This document shows, piece after piece, positions 52,179-60,190 of a DNA stretch of 64,000 nucleotides. Source of the stretch: JBAYIE01 sp041665785 (GTDB lineage: Bacteria; Bacteroidota; Bacteroidia; UKL13-3); contig JBAYIE010000004.1 of the NCBI GenBank assembly GCA_041665785.1, positions 62,001-126,000 of the forward strand. The letters run 5' to 3'. The stretch's first letter is position 1. The number at the start of each line of letters is the position of its first letter. A program made the position numbers and the translations under genes. The notes under the pieces are model-generated. The model did no database searches, was not told the DNA's origin, and worked only from the letters and a program-made list of their open reading frames with translations.

Positions 52179-54924
52179 ATTGCACCAGAATTTTCTTACA
52201 GGTAACAGCATTGGCTGTTTCAATGCGCACGAGATAAATTCCCTTGTTCAGATTTGCAATCTCAATTCTTCTTCTAAATCCGGTTTCTTCTGATAAAACT
52301 TTTTGACCATTCAGTGTGTAAATTTCTGTTCTTATCCATGCTGAGTGATCGGCAAGATCCAGCTGTATAAATTCGGAAGCCGGATTCGGATAGATCTGCA
52401 TATGTACAAGCATTTCATTTTCCTTTTTAAGGGCTGTATGATCTCGTGCTGCCAGTGTTGCAGTGAAAGTTCCGGCACCATAAGTGGCCACAGCCAGCGT
52501 ATGATCAGTTGCGCGATAATCCATCATGGTTACTACATTGTATCCGATGCTTCGTGGTCCCTGACGGCTCCATACCGTATTCATGCCATCAAGTTTGGAT
52601 GTGGCAAATAATCCGGTGCTGGTTCCAACAAAATACAAAGTACTATCAGGCAATGGTGCAACTGTAAACCAACGACACGATGGACCGTAACCGCTTCCAT
52701 TTGCATTCTGTTCCAGATTGCCTGAAATAGCTGTCCAGCTTGTACCACCGTTGTTGGAATAAAAAACACTCAGGATAGCATAGTTGGAAAACACACAATA
52801 CAATTTATTGCTGTCGGTTGGGTCGGTGGCAATGCAATTGATATATCCATTCTGGAAATTACTGCCGCGAATATTTACAGCAACAGGATTGCTGTCGGAT
52901 GCATGCGCCAGTTTGAACAATTGACCTTTTTGTGTACCAAAATAAATCATATCGTTTTGCGAAAGGGAACTGGTTATGGCTGTAATCTCATCGGTAGAAT
53001 CGGGTAACCGGGCCTGGATTAATTCTTCCCATCCGGTTGTTACAGCATTGCTGTCGATCTGCGGATGCAGGGGAATTTGCGAAACATCGTGATTTCTCCA
53101 CAAAGTATTTCCATTTGGAATATACAAGCGTTTCCATTCGTTGCGATCCGGGGTAAACGGATTGATGAATTGGTATTTGCTGCGATTACGACCTTTCGGA
53201 TCGAGACGTGCCATTTGATCCAGTTTGAATTCCGAATTCAACAATAAACGATACACTCTGCCTTCCTGAATGGAAACATAATATTCGCTGGCATTGGTTC
53301 CAATAAAACAAAACGAACCATCCGAACTATAAGGCATCACCCACGGTTGCCGGTAATCGCTGCTGGCGGTAAACTGAGTACCGTTATCCTGCAAACCACC
53401 CATCAGTATCGGACTGGTGGTGGAGTGATCAATGGCAACGGTATAAAATTGTGTGGTCACAAATCCATTGTTCAGGGATGTCCAGATCAATGGTTCGGCA
53501 AGGCAATTTTGTGAGAGTTGGATTCCGCCATCGTCAACTGATAAGGCTTTACCTGCATTTGAAGGAAAGAAAATAACGCCGTGCTGGTCGGGGTGATGGT
53601 TGGGGTATTCCTTGTAATCAGGGCGTTTGGTTCCCACTGCATAACCACCAACCTGCGAAGTGTTGTTGGCTGTTTTAAATCCGTCGGTTGAACGGTATAA
53701 ATTGGTGCCACCCAAAAACACCACATCTGGATTATCGGGTTTCACATCAACGTGCATGCTGTAACCTTGCTGTGTGATAAATTGCCCGAAATCGCCCGGA
53801 AAATTATCCGGAATATTTACACTCCTGTCTTCCCATTCTCCTCCGTTTCCGGTTCCATCGCCACTCTTATAGGTGTATTTCCATAAGCTGTTCCACTCTT
53901 CATCGCCCCTGAAGTTGGTTGATTTTTTTCCGGTTCCCGGTGTATGAGCTACAAAATACACCTGATTTTCGTCTGACGGAGCAAGACCCATTACAATTCT
54001 GGAGCAATTTTGTGTATACCAGGCAGGAGTAATATTCACAAATGTAAAACCGTTGTTGGTGCTGCGCCAGATACCTCCATGTCCCCCGGCTGACAGGGCA
54101 GCATAAACCACACCGGTTTTGGTAACAACCACATCCGACCACAAACTGGCTCCCGATACGCTGCCTCCGCGACGCCTGACCCAGGTTTGTCCGCCGTCAA
54201 GACTGCGGAAGATACCATCGTAAGTGGCCGCAAAAACCACATCCAGTGAATCAATGGATGTATTAATAGCGAGACGATGCACAAAGTCAAACGCAATATC
54301 AAATTGCGGGTTGTTGGAAAACGTAGTACCCAACCGGTTCCAGCTTTTTCCACCATCGGTTGATTTGCGTACCCCGTATCCGTATATATAACCACCCGGC
54401 AAGGCAGAGCCGTAAATCTCTCCCGATCCTGCATACCAGGTTTGTGTTTTTCCCTGACGAATATCCTGTACTATACTGGTTGCAGGCACAAAATCGGTAT
54501 CGGAAGTAGTGCGGTACCAGGAAGTGCCCTGATCTTCGCTGCGCCAGATTCCGCCGCTGGCAGCTCCGGCAATCAATATATTTTCGTTGTTTTTATCGAT
54601 GCAAATAGCGCGCGATCTTCCGCCAATATTACCCGGTCCGCGTTGCACCCAAATACCATAATCTGATTTCTGATACCAGAGCGGTTTCGAAGGGAGAGTT
54701 GCTGCATAGCCAATTTCAAGATTTCTGATTCTTCCGGGAATATGTTGGGTGTTTGGATCAGCCAACATATCCACTTCCCATTCCGTTCTGCCTTTCAGAT
54801 TGGTCTCCATACCTTCGCCGGTTGGTTTTTCCTCAGATAATACATTACCTGAATACCACCATACCCCAACAAGGGAAAGCAGAGTAAAGATGCCGGAAAG
54901 GAGAATGGCTAATCGTTTTTTCAT
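52177..54924 (-). CDS. Large BNR/VPS10-like beta-propeller protein with T9SS type A sorting domain
   Basis: A 915-residue exported protein. The N-terminus (residues 5-27) is a hydrophobic signal or anchor segment. The body carries repeated BNR/sialidase-type Asp boxes: IWRSEDQGTSWYRT, VRKSTDGGKSWNRL, IFRSLDGGQTWVRR, IWRSTNNGFTFVN, VFYSNNGGTSWTA. These make one or two large beta-propellers as in VPS10/sortilin-like or xyloglucanase-like proteins; no catalytic residues can be assigned. The C-terminal ~75 residues are a type A sorting domain (MQIYPNPASEFIQLDLAD, IYTLNGQKVL, GIYLVRIETANAVTCKKI). It is transcribed singly. Confidence 0.9.
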   Translation of the reverse strand: MKKRLAILLSGIFTLLSLVGVWWYSGNVLSEEKPTGEGMETNLKGRTEWEVDMLADPNTQHIPGRIRNLEIGYAATLPSKPLWYQKSDYGIWVQRGPGNIGGRSRAICIDKNNENILIAGAASGGIWRSEDQGTSWYRTTSDTDFVPATSIVQDIRQGKTQTWYAGSGEIYGSALPGGYIYGYGVRKSTDGGKSWNRLGTTFSNNPQFDIAFDFVHRLAINTSIDSLDVVFAATYDGIFRSLDGGQTWVRRRGGSVSGASLWSDVVVTKTGVVYAALSAGGHGGIWRSTNNGFTFVNITPAWYTQNCSRIVMGLAPSDENQVYFVAHTPGTGKKSTNFRGDEEWNSLWKYTYKSGDGTGNGGEWEDRSVNIPDNFPGDFGQFITQQGYSMHVDVKPDNPDVVFLGGTNLYRSTDGFKTANNTSQVGGYAVGTKRPDYKEYPNHHPDQHGVIFFPSNAGKALSVDDGGIQLSQNCLAEPLIWTSLNNGFVTTQFYTVAIDHSTTSPILMGGLQDNGTQFTASSDYRQPWVMPYSSDGSFCFIGTNASEYYVSIQEGRVYRLLLNSEFKLDQMARLDPKGRNRSKYQFINPFTPDRNEWKRLYIPNGNTLWRNHDVSQIPLHPQIDSNAVTTGWEELIQARLPDSTDEITAITSSLSQNDMIYFGTQKGQLFKLAHASDSNPVAVNIRGSNFQNGYINCIATDPTDSNKLYCVFSNYAILSVFYSNNGGTSWTAISGNLEQNANGSGYGPSCRWFTVAPLPDSTLYFVGTSTGLFATSKLDGMNTVWSRQGPRSIGYNVVTMMDYRATDHTLAVATYGAGTFTATLAARDHTALKKENEMLVHMQIYPNPASEFIQLDLADHSAWIRTEIYTLNGQKVLSEETGFRRRIEIANLNKGIYLVRIETANAVTCKKILVQ

Positions 54925-54983
54925 GATTTTGTCGATGAGCCAGCAAGTTAAGAATTTATCAGATAAACCGGAGGTTGAATGCT

Positions 54984-55487
54984 TTAGCGTAAAAACACAT
55001 TCACCTTGCCTTTTTGGATGGTTACATCTACATGTTCCTGCAATGTTGTAGAAAGCGACATCCCTATAAAATCGGCACTGATGGGGTAAAGCCGGTGATT
55101 TCGGTCGACTAATACCAGGGTTTGGATTTTTTTGGTACCCATTCCTACAAACGGGAGCAAGGCATAAACAAAGGTACGACCGGTATTCAGAACGTCATCC
55201 ACCACCAACACCGGTTTATCGGATAAGGAGATGGGAACCCCCAGTTTTACCTGTTCACGGTTCAGTTGGTCTTTATCGAGCAATACGCTGGTTACATGCA
55301 CCTTAATCTTACTGATTTCGCCCAGTTCCTTCGCCAGAAGTGAGGCTACGGCATCACCTTTTCCGCTGATTCCGGCAACAATCAATTCCTTTTCATCGAA
55401 ATTGCTTTCGTATACCTGATAGGCCAGACGTTTAATCATGCGTGAGATCTGCTTGTCGTTCAGAATTTGGGTTGATGGAATGCTCAT
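54984..55487 (-). CDS. PRPP-binding phosphoribosyltransferase, PyrR-like
   Basis: A 167-residue type I phosphoribosyltransferase, cytoplasmic. The PRPP loop is VLVVDDVLNTGRT at residues 93-105, preceded by VAGISGKGDAVA and followed by LVLVDRNHRLYPISADFIG, the PyrR-type hood. In the Bacillus relatives PyrR regulates pyrimidine genes and has uracil phosphoribosyltransferase activity. Whether this one binds RNA is not visible, and no pyr genes are nearby. The gene is on its own, divergent from rpmE2. Confidence 0.85.
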   Translation of the reverse strand: MSIPSTQILNDKQISRMIKRLAYQVYESNFDEKELIVAGISGKGDAVASLLAKELGEISKIKVHVTSVLLDKDQLNREQVKLGVPISLSDKPVLVVDDVLNTGRTFVYALLPFVGMGTKKIQTLVLVDRNHRLYPISADFIGMSLSTTLQEHVDVTIQKGKVNVFLR

Positions 55488-55571
55488 GTTTTGAAATTAG
55501 TAAACCAAAAGTACGAAATCGCAGGTTAAGCCGCATGGGCAAGGGAATGAAATTTATTTTTAGGCTAACAA

Positions 55572-55602
55572 TTTGCAGAAAAAAGATTTATCGCTATATT
55601 TG
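55572..55602 (+). promoter_or_regulatory. Bacteroidota-type promoter of rpmE2
   Basis: TTTG at 55572-55575, 19 bases, TATATTTG at 55595-55602: both elements perfect. Predicted leader of about 20 bases to ATG 55629. Confidence 0.8.
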
Positions 55603-55628
55603 CAACCCACTTAAAAAATATTGGTCAC

Positions 55629-55880
55629 ATGAAAGCTGATATCCACCCAAAGAATTTTAGACTGGTCGTGTTTAAAGACATGTCGAATGACTATGCCTTT
55701 TTAACCCGTTCCGCTGTAGATACCCGTGAAACCATCAAATGGGAAGACGGAAACGAATACCCGCTTTTCAAACTGGAGATTTCGCATAAATCGCACCCGT
55801 TCTTTACCGGTCAACATATGTTTGTAGATACTGCAGGTCGTATTGACAAGTTCAACAAACGCTATTCCAAGAAAAAGTAG
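55629..55880 (+). CDS. rpmE2: 50S ribosomal protein L31, type B
   Basis: An 83-residue ribosomal protein: MKADIHPKNFRLVVFKDMS, FLTRSAVDTRETIKWEDG and SHPFFTGQHMFVDTAGRIDK with the closing RYSKK. It has none of the four zinc-binding Cys of type A L31, so it is the zinc-independent form normally found in Bacteroidota. It has a strong promoter and a terminator of its own and is likely highly expressed. Confidence 0.96.
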   Translation: MKADIHPKNFRLVVFKDMSNDYAFLTRSAVDTRETIKWEDGNEYPLFKLEISHKSHPFFTGQHMFVDTAGRIDKFNKRYSKKK

Positions 55881-55903
55881 TAGTAGTTTTTCATAGAAAT
55901 GAA

Positions 55904-55936
55904 AAGGCTCTCCAAGGTATTGGAGGGCTTTTTTAT
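55904..55936 (+). terminator. Rho-independent terminator after rpmE2
   Basis: AGGCTCTCCAA (55905-55915) pairs with TTGGAGGGCTT (55920-55930) around GGTA, with two G-U pairs, followed by a T-run to 55935. Confidence 0.85.
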
Positions 55937-55948
55937 TATACTCGTACC

Positions 55949-57145
55949 ATGAATTTTATTTTGTTCGATGGTGAAGAAAGGGAAGGGTTACTACCGTTTA
56001 CCTTTACCCGGCCCGTTGCGGCCATCCGAACCGGGATCCTGACCATGGCTGAAAAATGGGAGCGAAACCTCGGTCAATCCGTTTCGTACAAGACTCAACC
56101 TTATTTGCAGGTAAAATACCCACTTCAATCAGCCGACGATAATATCCTGATAAACGGAGCTTATGGACCAGAACCTGCCCTGATTCAGGCTATTCATACC
56201 CTGCAGTCCGGTGAAGGATTGTATGATGAAGAAAAGCTGATTGCCTGCAGAGTTGATGCCGCCAGTCTGAGTAGTTTTGATCATGCACAAACCTTCAAGT
56301 CTATTTCCTATTCACATACGGGAATTCATATCCGTTTTACATATGATATTTTTTCGCTGAACGATAAGGCTATTCGGGAGGATTTCGAATTGCTGACCCG
56401 GGGCCGGATGTCGGAGCCTTTGTCGGATACCAACCAATACCTGAAAAAAGAGCGCATTTTTATAGAGCCGGGAGCAAAAGTTGAATTCAGCATCCTGAAT
56501 GCAACCGATGGACCCATCTATATTGGCAAAGATGCTGAGGTAATGGAAGGCTGCAAGATTCGTGGTCCTTTTGCCTTGTGCGAACACGGAGGGTTGAAGA
56601 TGGATGCAAAAATTTATGGTGCCACTACTGTTGGACCGTATTGTAAGGTAGGTGGTGAAGTAACCAATTCGGTTTTCTTTGGATATTCGAACAAAGGCCA
56701 TGACGGATTTATAGGCAATTCGGTCATTGGTGAATGGTGCAATCTGGGTGCAGATACCAATAATTCCAATTTAAAAAACACCTACGAGGAAGTGAAGTTG
56801 TGGAGTTACCGGACCGGTAAATTTGAAAAAACAGGTTTAACTTTTTGCGGATTGATTATGGGCGACCATTCAAAATGTGGCATCAATACCATGTTTAATA
56901 CAGGTACTGTAGTAGGAGTAGCGGCAAATATTTTCGGATCCGGTTTCCCGCGAAATTTCATTCCCTCCTTTGCATGGGGTGGGGCACAGGGATTTGAAAC
57001 GTTTCAGTTGAAAAAAATGTATCAGGTTGCCGTGGCCATGTGTTCACGTAGAAATGTGGAGTTCACAACCGATGATCAGGCTATTATAGATGAAGTTTTC
57101 AGATTGACCGCAACGTACCGACTCTGGGAAAAGAACAAGGATTAA
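55949..57145 (+). CDS. GlmU-like sugar nucleotidyltransferase / acyltransferase of the Bacteroidota type
   Basis: A 398-residue cytoplasmic protein. The N-terminal half (MNFILFDGEEREGLLPFTFT, TRPVAAIRTGILTM) belongs to the Bacteroidota variant of the GlmU pyrophosphorylase domain and lacks the classical GxGTRM loop. Residues 170-345 form a left-handed beta-helix of hexapeptide repeats (YIGKDAEVMEGCKIRG, IYGATTVGPYCKVGGEV, VIGEWCNLGADTN). It is annotated in related genomes as a UDP-GlcNAc-forming or similar enzyme; the exact sugar is inferred. It is followed by the repeat-rich gap before tpiA. Confidence 0.85.
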   Translation: MNFILFDGEEREGLLPFTFTRPVAAIRTGILTMAEKWERNLGQSVSYKTQPYLQVKYPLQSADDNILINGAYGPEPALIQAIHTLQSGEGLYDEEKLIACRVDAASLSSFDHAQTFKSISYSHTGIHIRFTYDIFSLNDKAIREDFELLTRGRMSEPLSDTNQYLKKERIFIEPGAKVEFSILNATDGPIYIGKDAEVMEGCKIRGPFALCEHGGLKMDAKIYGATTVGPYCKVGGEVTNSVFFGYSNKGHDGFIGNSVIGEWCNLGADTNNSNLKNTYEEVKLWSYRTGKFEKTGLTFCGLIMGDHSKCGINTMFNTGTVVGVAANIFGSGFPRNFIPSFAWGGAQGFETFQLKKMYQVAVAMCSRRNVEFTTDDQAIIDEVFRLTATYRLWEKNKD

Positions 57146-57150
57146 TAACA

Positions 57151-57333
57151 AATTACGAATTACAAATTACGAAGTAGCTAACCAACGAACACTAACTCAA
57201 TTACATAATTACATAATTACGAATTACAAATTACGAAGTACGAAGTAGCTAACCAACGAACACTAACTCAATTACATAATTACGAATTACAAATTACAAA
57301 GTACGAAGTAGCTAACCAACGAACTATCACTCA
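57151..57333. repeat. Three imperfect tandem copies of a 63-71 bp AT-rich unit
   Basis: The anchor GTAGCTAACCAACGAAC recurs at 57174, 57245 and 57308, i.e. at steps of 71 and 63 bases. Each copy begins with runs of AATTACGA/AATTACAA heptamer-like words and most contain ACTAACTCAATTACAT. The region is non-coding and dense in stop codons. No palindrome or promoter stands out. Confidence 0.9.
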
Positions 57334-57403
57334 ATAACGAATAACGAATAACCAATAACCAATAACCAATAACAAATAACCATTAACCATTAACGAATAA
57401 CCA
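57334..57403. repeat. Array of ten heptamers abutting the tpiA start codon
   Basis: Ten consecutive 7-base units in unbroken register: ATAACGA twice, ATAACCA three times, ATAACAA, ATAACCA, TTAACCA, TTAACGA, ATAACCA. The array is exactly 70 bases and the next base is the A of the tpiA ATG. Only three positions of the unit vary (first base, C/G/A at position six). Confidence 0.93.
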
Positions 57404-58162
57404 ATGAGAAAGAAGATAATTGCCGGCAACTGGAAAATGAACAAGAGCTTTGACGAGGCTATGGCCTTGACATCTGAAGTGGTGAATATGATTCAAACCG
57501 AGTATCAGGGAAGTGCCGAAACGGTATTGATTCCACCTTTTGTTTATGTGAATGCAGTGAGCCGTATGCTCAGCGGATCAGTGAGCAGTGGCGCTCAAAA
57601 TTGCAGTAATCATCCAGCTGGTGCTTACACCGGTGAAGTAAGTGCATCCATGATTAAAAGTTGTGGTGCCAAGTATGTCATCATCGGTCACAGCGAGCGA
57701 CGTCAGTTTTTTGGAGAACACAATGCATGGCTGGCGCAAAAAGTAGATGCGGCCCTGGCTCATGGTTTATTGCCCTTATATTGTTGCGGTGAAACATTGG
57801 AAGAAAGAGAATCCAACAATCATTTTGCTGTATTAAAAGCCCAGGTGAGCGAAGGCTTATTTCATTTAACAGATGAACTCATGAGCAAGGTGGTTGTTGC
57901 CTATGAACCGGTATGGGCAATAGGCACAGGAAAAACAGCCAGCACAGCACAAGCGCAGGAAGTGCATGCATTTATCCGGAACCTGATCAGTGAAAAATAC
58001 AATGCTGCTGTAGCCGATTCGATTACCATCCAATACGGAGGCAGTGTGAAACCTGATAATGCTGCAGAGCTTTTTGCAGCTCCCGATATTGATGGAGCAT
58101 TGGTAGGCGGAGCTGCTTTACAAAGCCGCAGTTTTGTAGATATTGTTAAAGCCATGAAATAG
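57404..58162 (+). CDS. tpiA: Triosephosphate isomerase
   Basis: Interconverts glyceraldehyde-3-phosphate and dihydroxyacetone phosphate in glycolysis. Catalytic residues are all present: Lys11 in AGNWKMNK, His96 in IIGHSERR and Glu168 in VAYEPVWAIGTGKTA; YGGSVKPDNA forms the phosphate site. The length of 252 residues is normal. Its leader is a heptamer repeat array with no recognisable -7 element in the 250 bases upstream, so it may depend on transcription from the GlmU-like gene. Confidence 0.97.
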   Translation: MRKKIIAGNWKMNKSFDEAMALTSEVVNMIQTEYQGSAETVLIPPFVYVNAVSRMLSGSVSSGAQNCSNHPAGAYTGEVSASMIKSCGAKYVIIGHSERRQFFGEHNAWLAQKVDAALAHGLLPLYCCGETLEERESNNHFAVLKAQVSEGLFHLTDELMSKVVVAYEPVWAIGTGKTASTAQAQEVHAFIRNLISEKYNAAVADSITIQYGGSVKPDNAAELFAAPDIDGALVGGAALQSRSFVDIVKAMK

Positions 58163-58176
58163 AAATTACACGAAAC

Positions 58177-58207
58177 AAAAAAGCACCCCCGAGGGGTGCT
58201 TTTTTTA
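58177..58207. terminator. Bidirectional rho-independent terminator between tpiA and serS
   Basis: AAGCACCCC (58181-58189) pairs with GGGGTGCTT (58193-58201) around CGA, with A-run and T-run on opposite sides for the two converging genes. Confidence 0.92.
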
Positions 58208-58231
58208 TGCATTGAATCTTCAACGCAATAG

Positions 58232-59503
58232 TTAGTTGATCATGTCAAATCCTGTATAAGGAATTAATGCTTTTGGAATTTTTATTCCTTCCGGTGTCTG
58301 GTTATTCTCCAGTAAAGTTGCTACAATGCGTGGCAAGGCAAGTGCACTGCCATTCAGGGTATGAACCAAAACGTTTTTACCATCTTTATTTTTGAACCGA
58401 CACTTGAGACGATTGGCCTGAAAACTTTCGAAATTGGAAGTAGAGCTTACTTCAAGCCAACGTTTTTGAGCAGCACTGTAAGTTTCAAAATCGTAGGTTA
58501 AAGCGGATGCAAAACTCATATCTCCACCGCACAAACGTAATATGCGGTATGGCAATTCGAGTTTCTCAAGTAATCCTTTTACATGATTAACCATTTCTTC
58601 GAGCACCTTGTAAGAATGGTCGGGATGCACAACTTGCACTATTTCTACCTTATCGAATTGATGCAAACGATTCAATCCGCGAACATGCGCTCCCCAAGCA
58701 CCAGCTTCGCGACGGAAACAAGGGGTATAACCCGTATTTTTAACGGGTAACTCCTCTTCTTTCAAAATAACATCGCGGTACATATTGGTTACCGGTACTT
58801 CAGCTGTTGGGATCAGATAAAGGTCGTCGATTCCTACATGGTACATTTGGCCTTCTTTATCCGGCAACTGACCGGTTCCAAATCCGCTATCGGCATTCAC
58901 TACTATGGGGGTCATTACTTCACGGTAACCGGCCTTACCGGCTTCATCGAGAAAGAAATTGATCATAGCCCGCTGCAGGCGTGCTCCTTTGCCTTTATAT
59001 ACCGGAAATCCGGCACCTGTTATTTTAACACCGAGTTCAAAATCGATGATATCGTATTTCTTAATAAGTTCCCAATGCGGCAGGGCACCTTCGTGCAAAT
59101 CAGGAATCACCGCATGTTCAAAAATATTCAGATTCTCTTCCGGTGTTTTTCCTTCAGGAACTGAACTGTGAGGAAGATTGGGCAGAGTAATCAATAAATT
59201 AAACACATCCTGTTCCAGATTCCTGGTTTTTTCTTCCAGCATCTTTGCCTTCTCTTTCAGATTGATTGAATCCGCTTTTATCGCCTCGGCCTCATCTTTC
59301 AGTCCGCTTTTCATCAAGTCACCTATTTTACGTGCCAGTGCATTCCCTGCTGCAAGGGTAGCTTCGAGTTCAGCCTGTACCGTACGCTTTTGTTCATCCA
59401 GACGATTGATTTCATCCACTGTTTCCAGAGGTTTGAAATGTTTTTTGGCCAGTCGTTTTTTAACTTCTTCCGGTTGTTCGCGAATGATGCTGAGTTGTAA
59501 CAT
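58232..59503 (-). CDS. serS: Serine--tRNA ligase
   Basis: Charges tRNA-Ser with serine. Residues 1-110 form the tRNA-binding coiled coil (LAKKHFKPLETVDEINRLDE onward). The class II catalytic domain follows with motif 1 near GKGARLQRAMINFFLDEA, motif 2 FRREAGAWGAHVRGLNRLHQ and motif 3 HTLNGSALALPRIVATLLEN. The 423-residue length is typical. It converges on tpiA and is transcribed downstream of the cyclophilin gene on the same strand with a gap of about 20 bases. Confidence 0.97.
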   Translation of the reverse strand: MLQLSIIREQPEEVKKRLAKKHFKPLETVDEINRLDEQKRTVQAELEATLAAGNALARKIGDLMKSGLKDEAEAIKADSINLKEKAKMLEEKTRNLEQDVFNLLITLPNLPHSSVPEGKTPEENLNIFEHAVIPDLHEGALPHWELIKKYDIIDFELGVKITGAGFPVYKGKGARLQRAMINFFLDEAGKAGYREVMTPIVVNADSGFGTGQLPDKEGQMYHVGIDDLYLIPTAEVPVTNMYRDVILKEEELPVKNTGYTPCFRREAGAWGAHVRGLNRLHQFDKVEIVQVVHPDHSYKVLEEMVNHVKGLLEKLELPYRILRLCGGDMSFASALTYDFETYSAAQKRWLEVSSTSNFESFQANRLKCRFKNKDGKNVLVHTLNGSALALPRIVATLLENNQTPEGIKIPKALIPYTGFDMIN

Positions 59504-59522
59504 GATGATAGTTGCCTGTGAA

Positions 59523-59963
59523 TTAAGCTTCGCTGATTGTTACTTTGATCATTTTATCTCCCTGACTGATTTGATCAATGATGTCCAAACCTTCTACTAC
59601 TTTTCCGAACACGGTGTGGTTACGATCCAGATGTTGTGTATTCATACGGTTGTGGCAGATGAAGAATTGTGATCCGCCGGTATCCCGGCCTGCATGCGCC
59701 ATAGATAATACTCCGCGGTCGTGACGTTGATTTTCGCCGGTCAACTCACATTTAATAGTATACCCAGGTCCACCATTACCAATTCCATTCGGGCAACCAC
59801 CCTGAATTACAAAATCGGGGATCACCCGGTGAAAAGAAAGTCCGTTATAAAAACCACTTTCGGCGAGTTTTATAAAGTTGGCAACCGTGTTGGGGGCATC
59901 TTTTTCAAAGAATTCGATCTTCATGGTGCCTTTTTCCGTTTGGATTTCTGCAATTTTCGTCAT
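59523..59963 (-). CDS. Cyclophilin-type peptidyl-prolyl isomerase
   Basis: A 146-residue cytoplasmic cyclophilin; ATG 59963 gives MTKIAEIQTEKGTMKIEFFE, the family start, and the frame extends to 60029 without support. The active site is complete: FHRVIPDFVIQGG (catalytic Arg), GNGGPGY, and SMAHAGRDTGGSQFFICH. It speeds cis-trans turnover of proline bonds in folding proteins. No signal peptide is present with this start. It is followed by serS on the same strand. Confidence 0.94.
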   Translation of the reverse strand: MTKIAEIQTEKGTMKIEFFEKDAPNTVANFIKLAESGFYNGLSFHRVIPDFVIQGGCPNGIGNGGPGYTIKCELTGENQRHDRGVLSMAHAGRDTGGSQFFICHNRMNTQHLDRNHTVFGKVVEGLDIIDQISQGDKMIKVTISEA

Positions 59964-60190
59964 GTATTTCACAATTAAGGGGTGCAAATTTAATAAACAA
60001 TCGGGAATAAAGAACCGTCCGATTGCCAAAAGCCATCTCCCGGTTTGCTTTTCTCTTTAACAACTTCAGGTTTTCATATTTTAATTTATGCATTAGCATG
60101 ATAAGCAGACGAATAAGGAATATATTCAAGAAGTCAAAGTCATTATGATGATTTTAACCGTAGCATTCAAAAACTGTATATTCGCGTTGG

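Noticed and set aside
57151..57403. CRISPR-like array
   Set aside because: Units are degenerate, contiguous and of unequal length, without unique spacers and without cas genes nearby; this is a simple tandem repeat.
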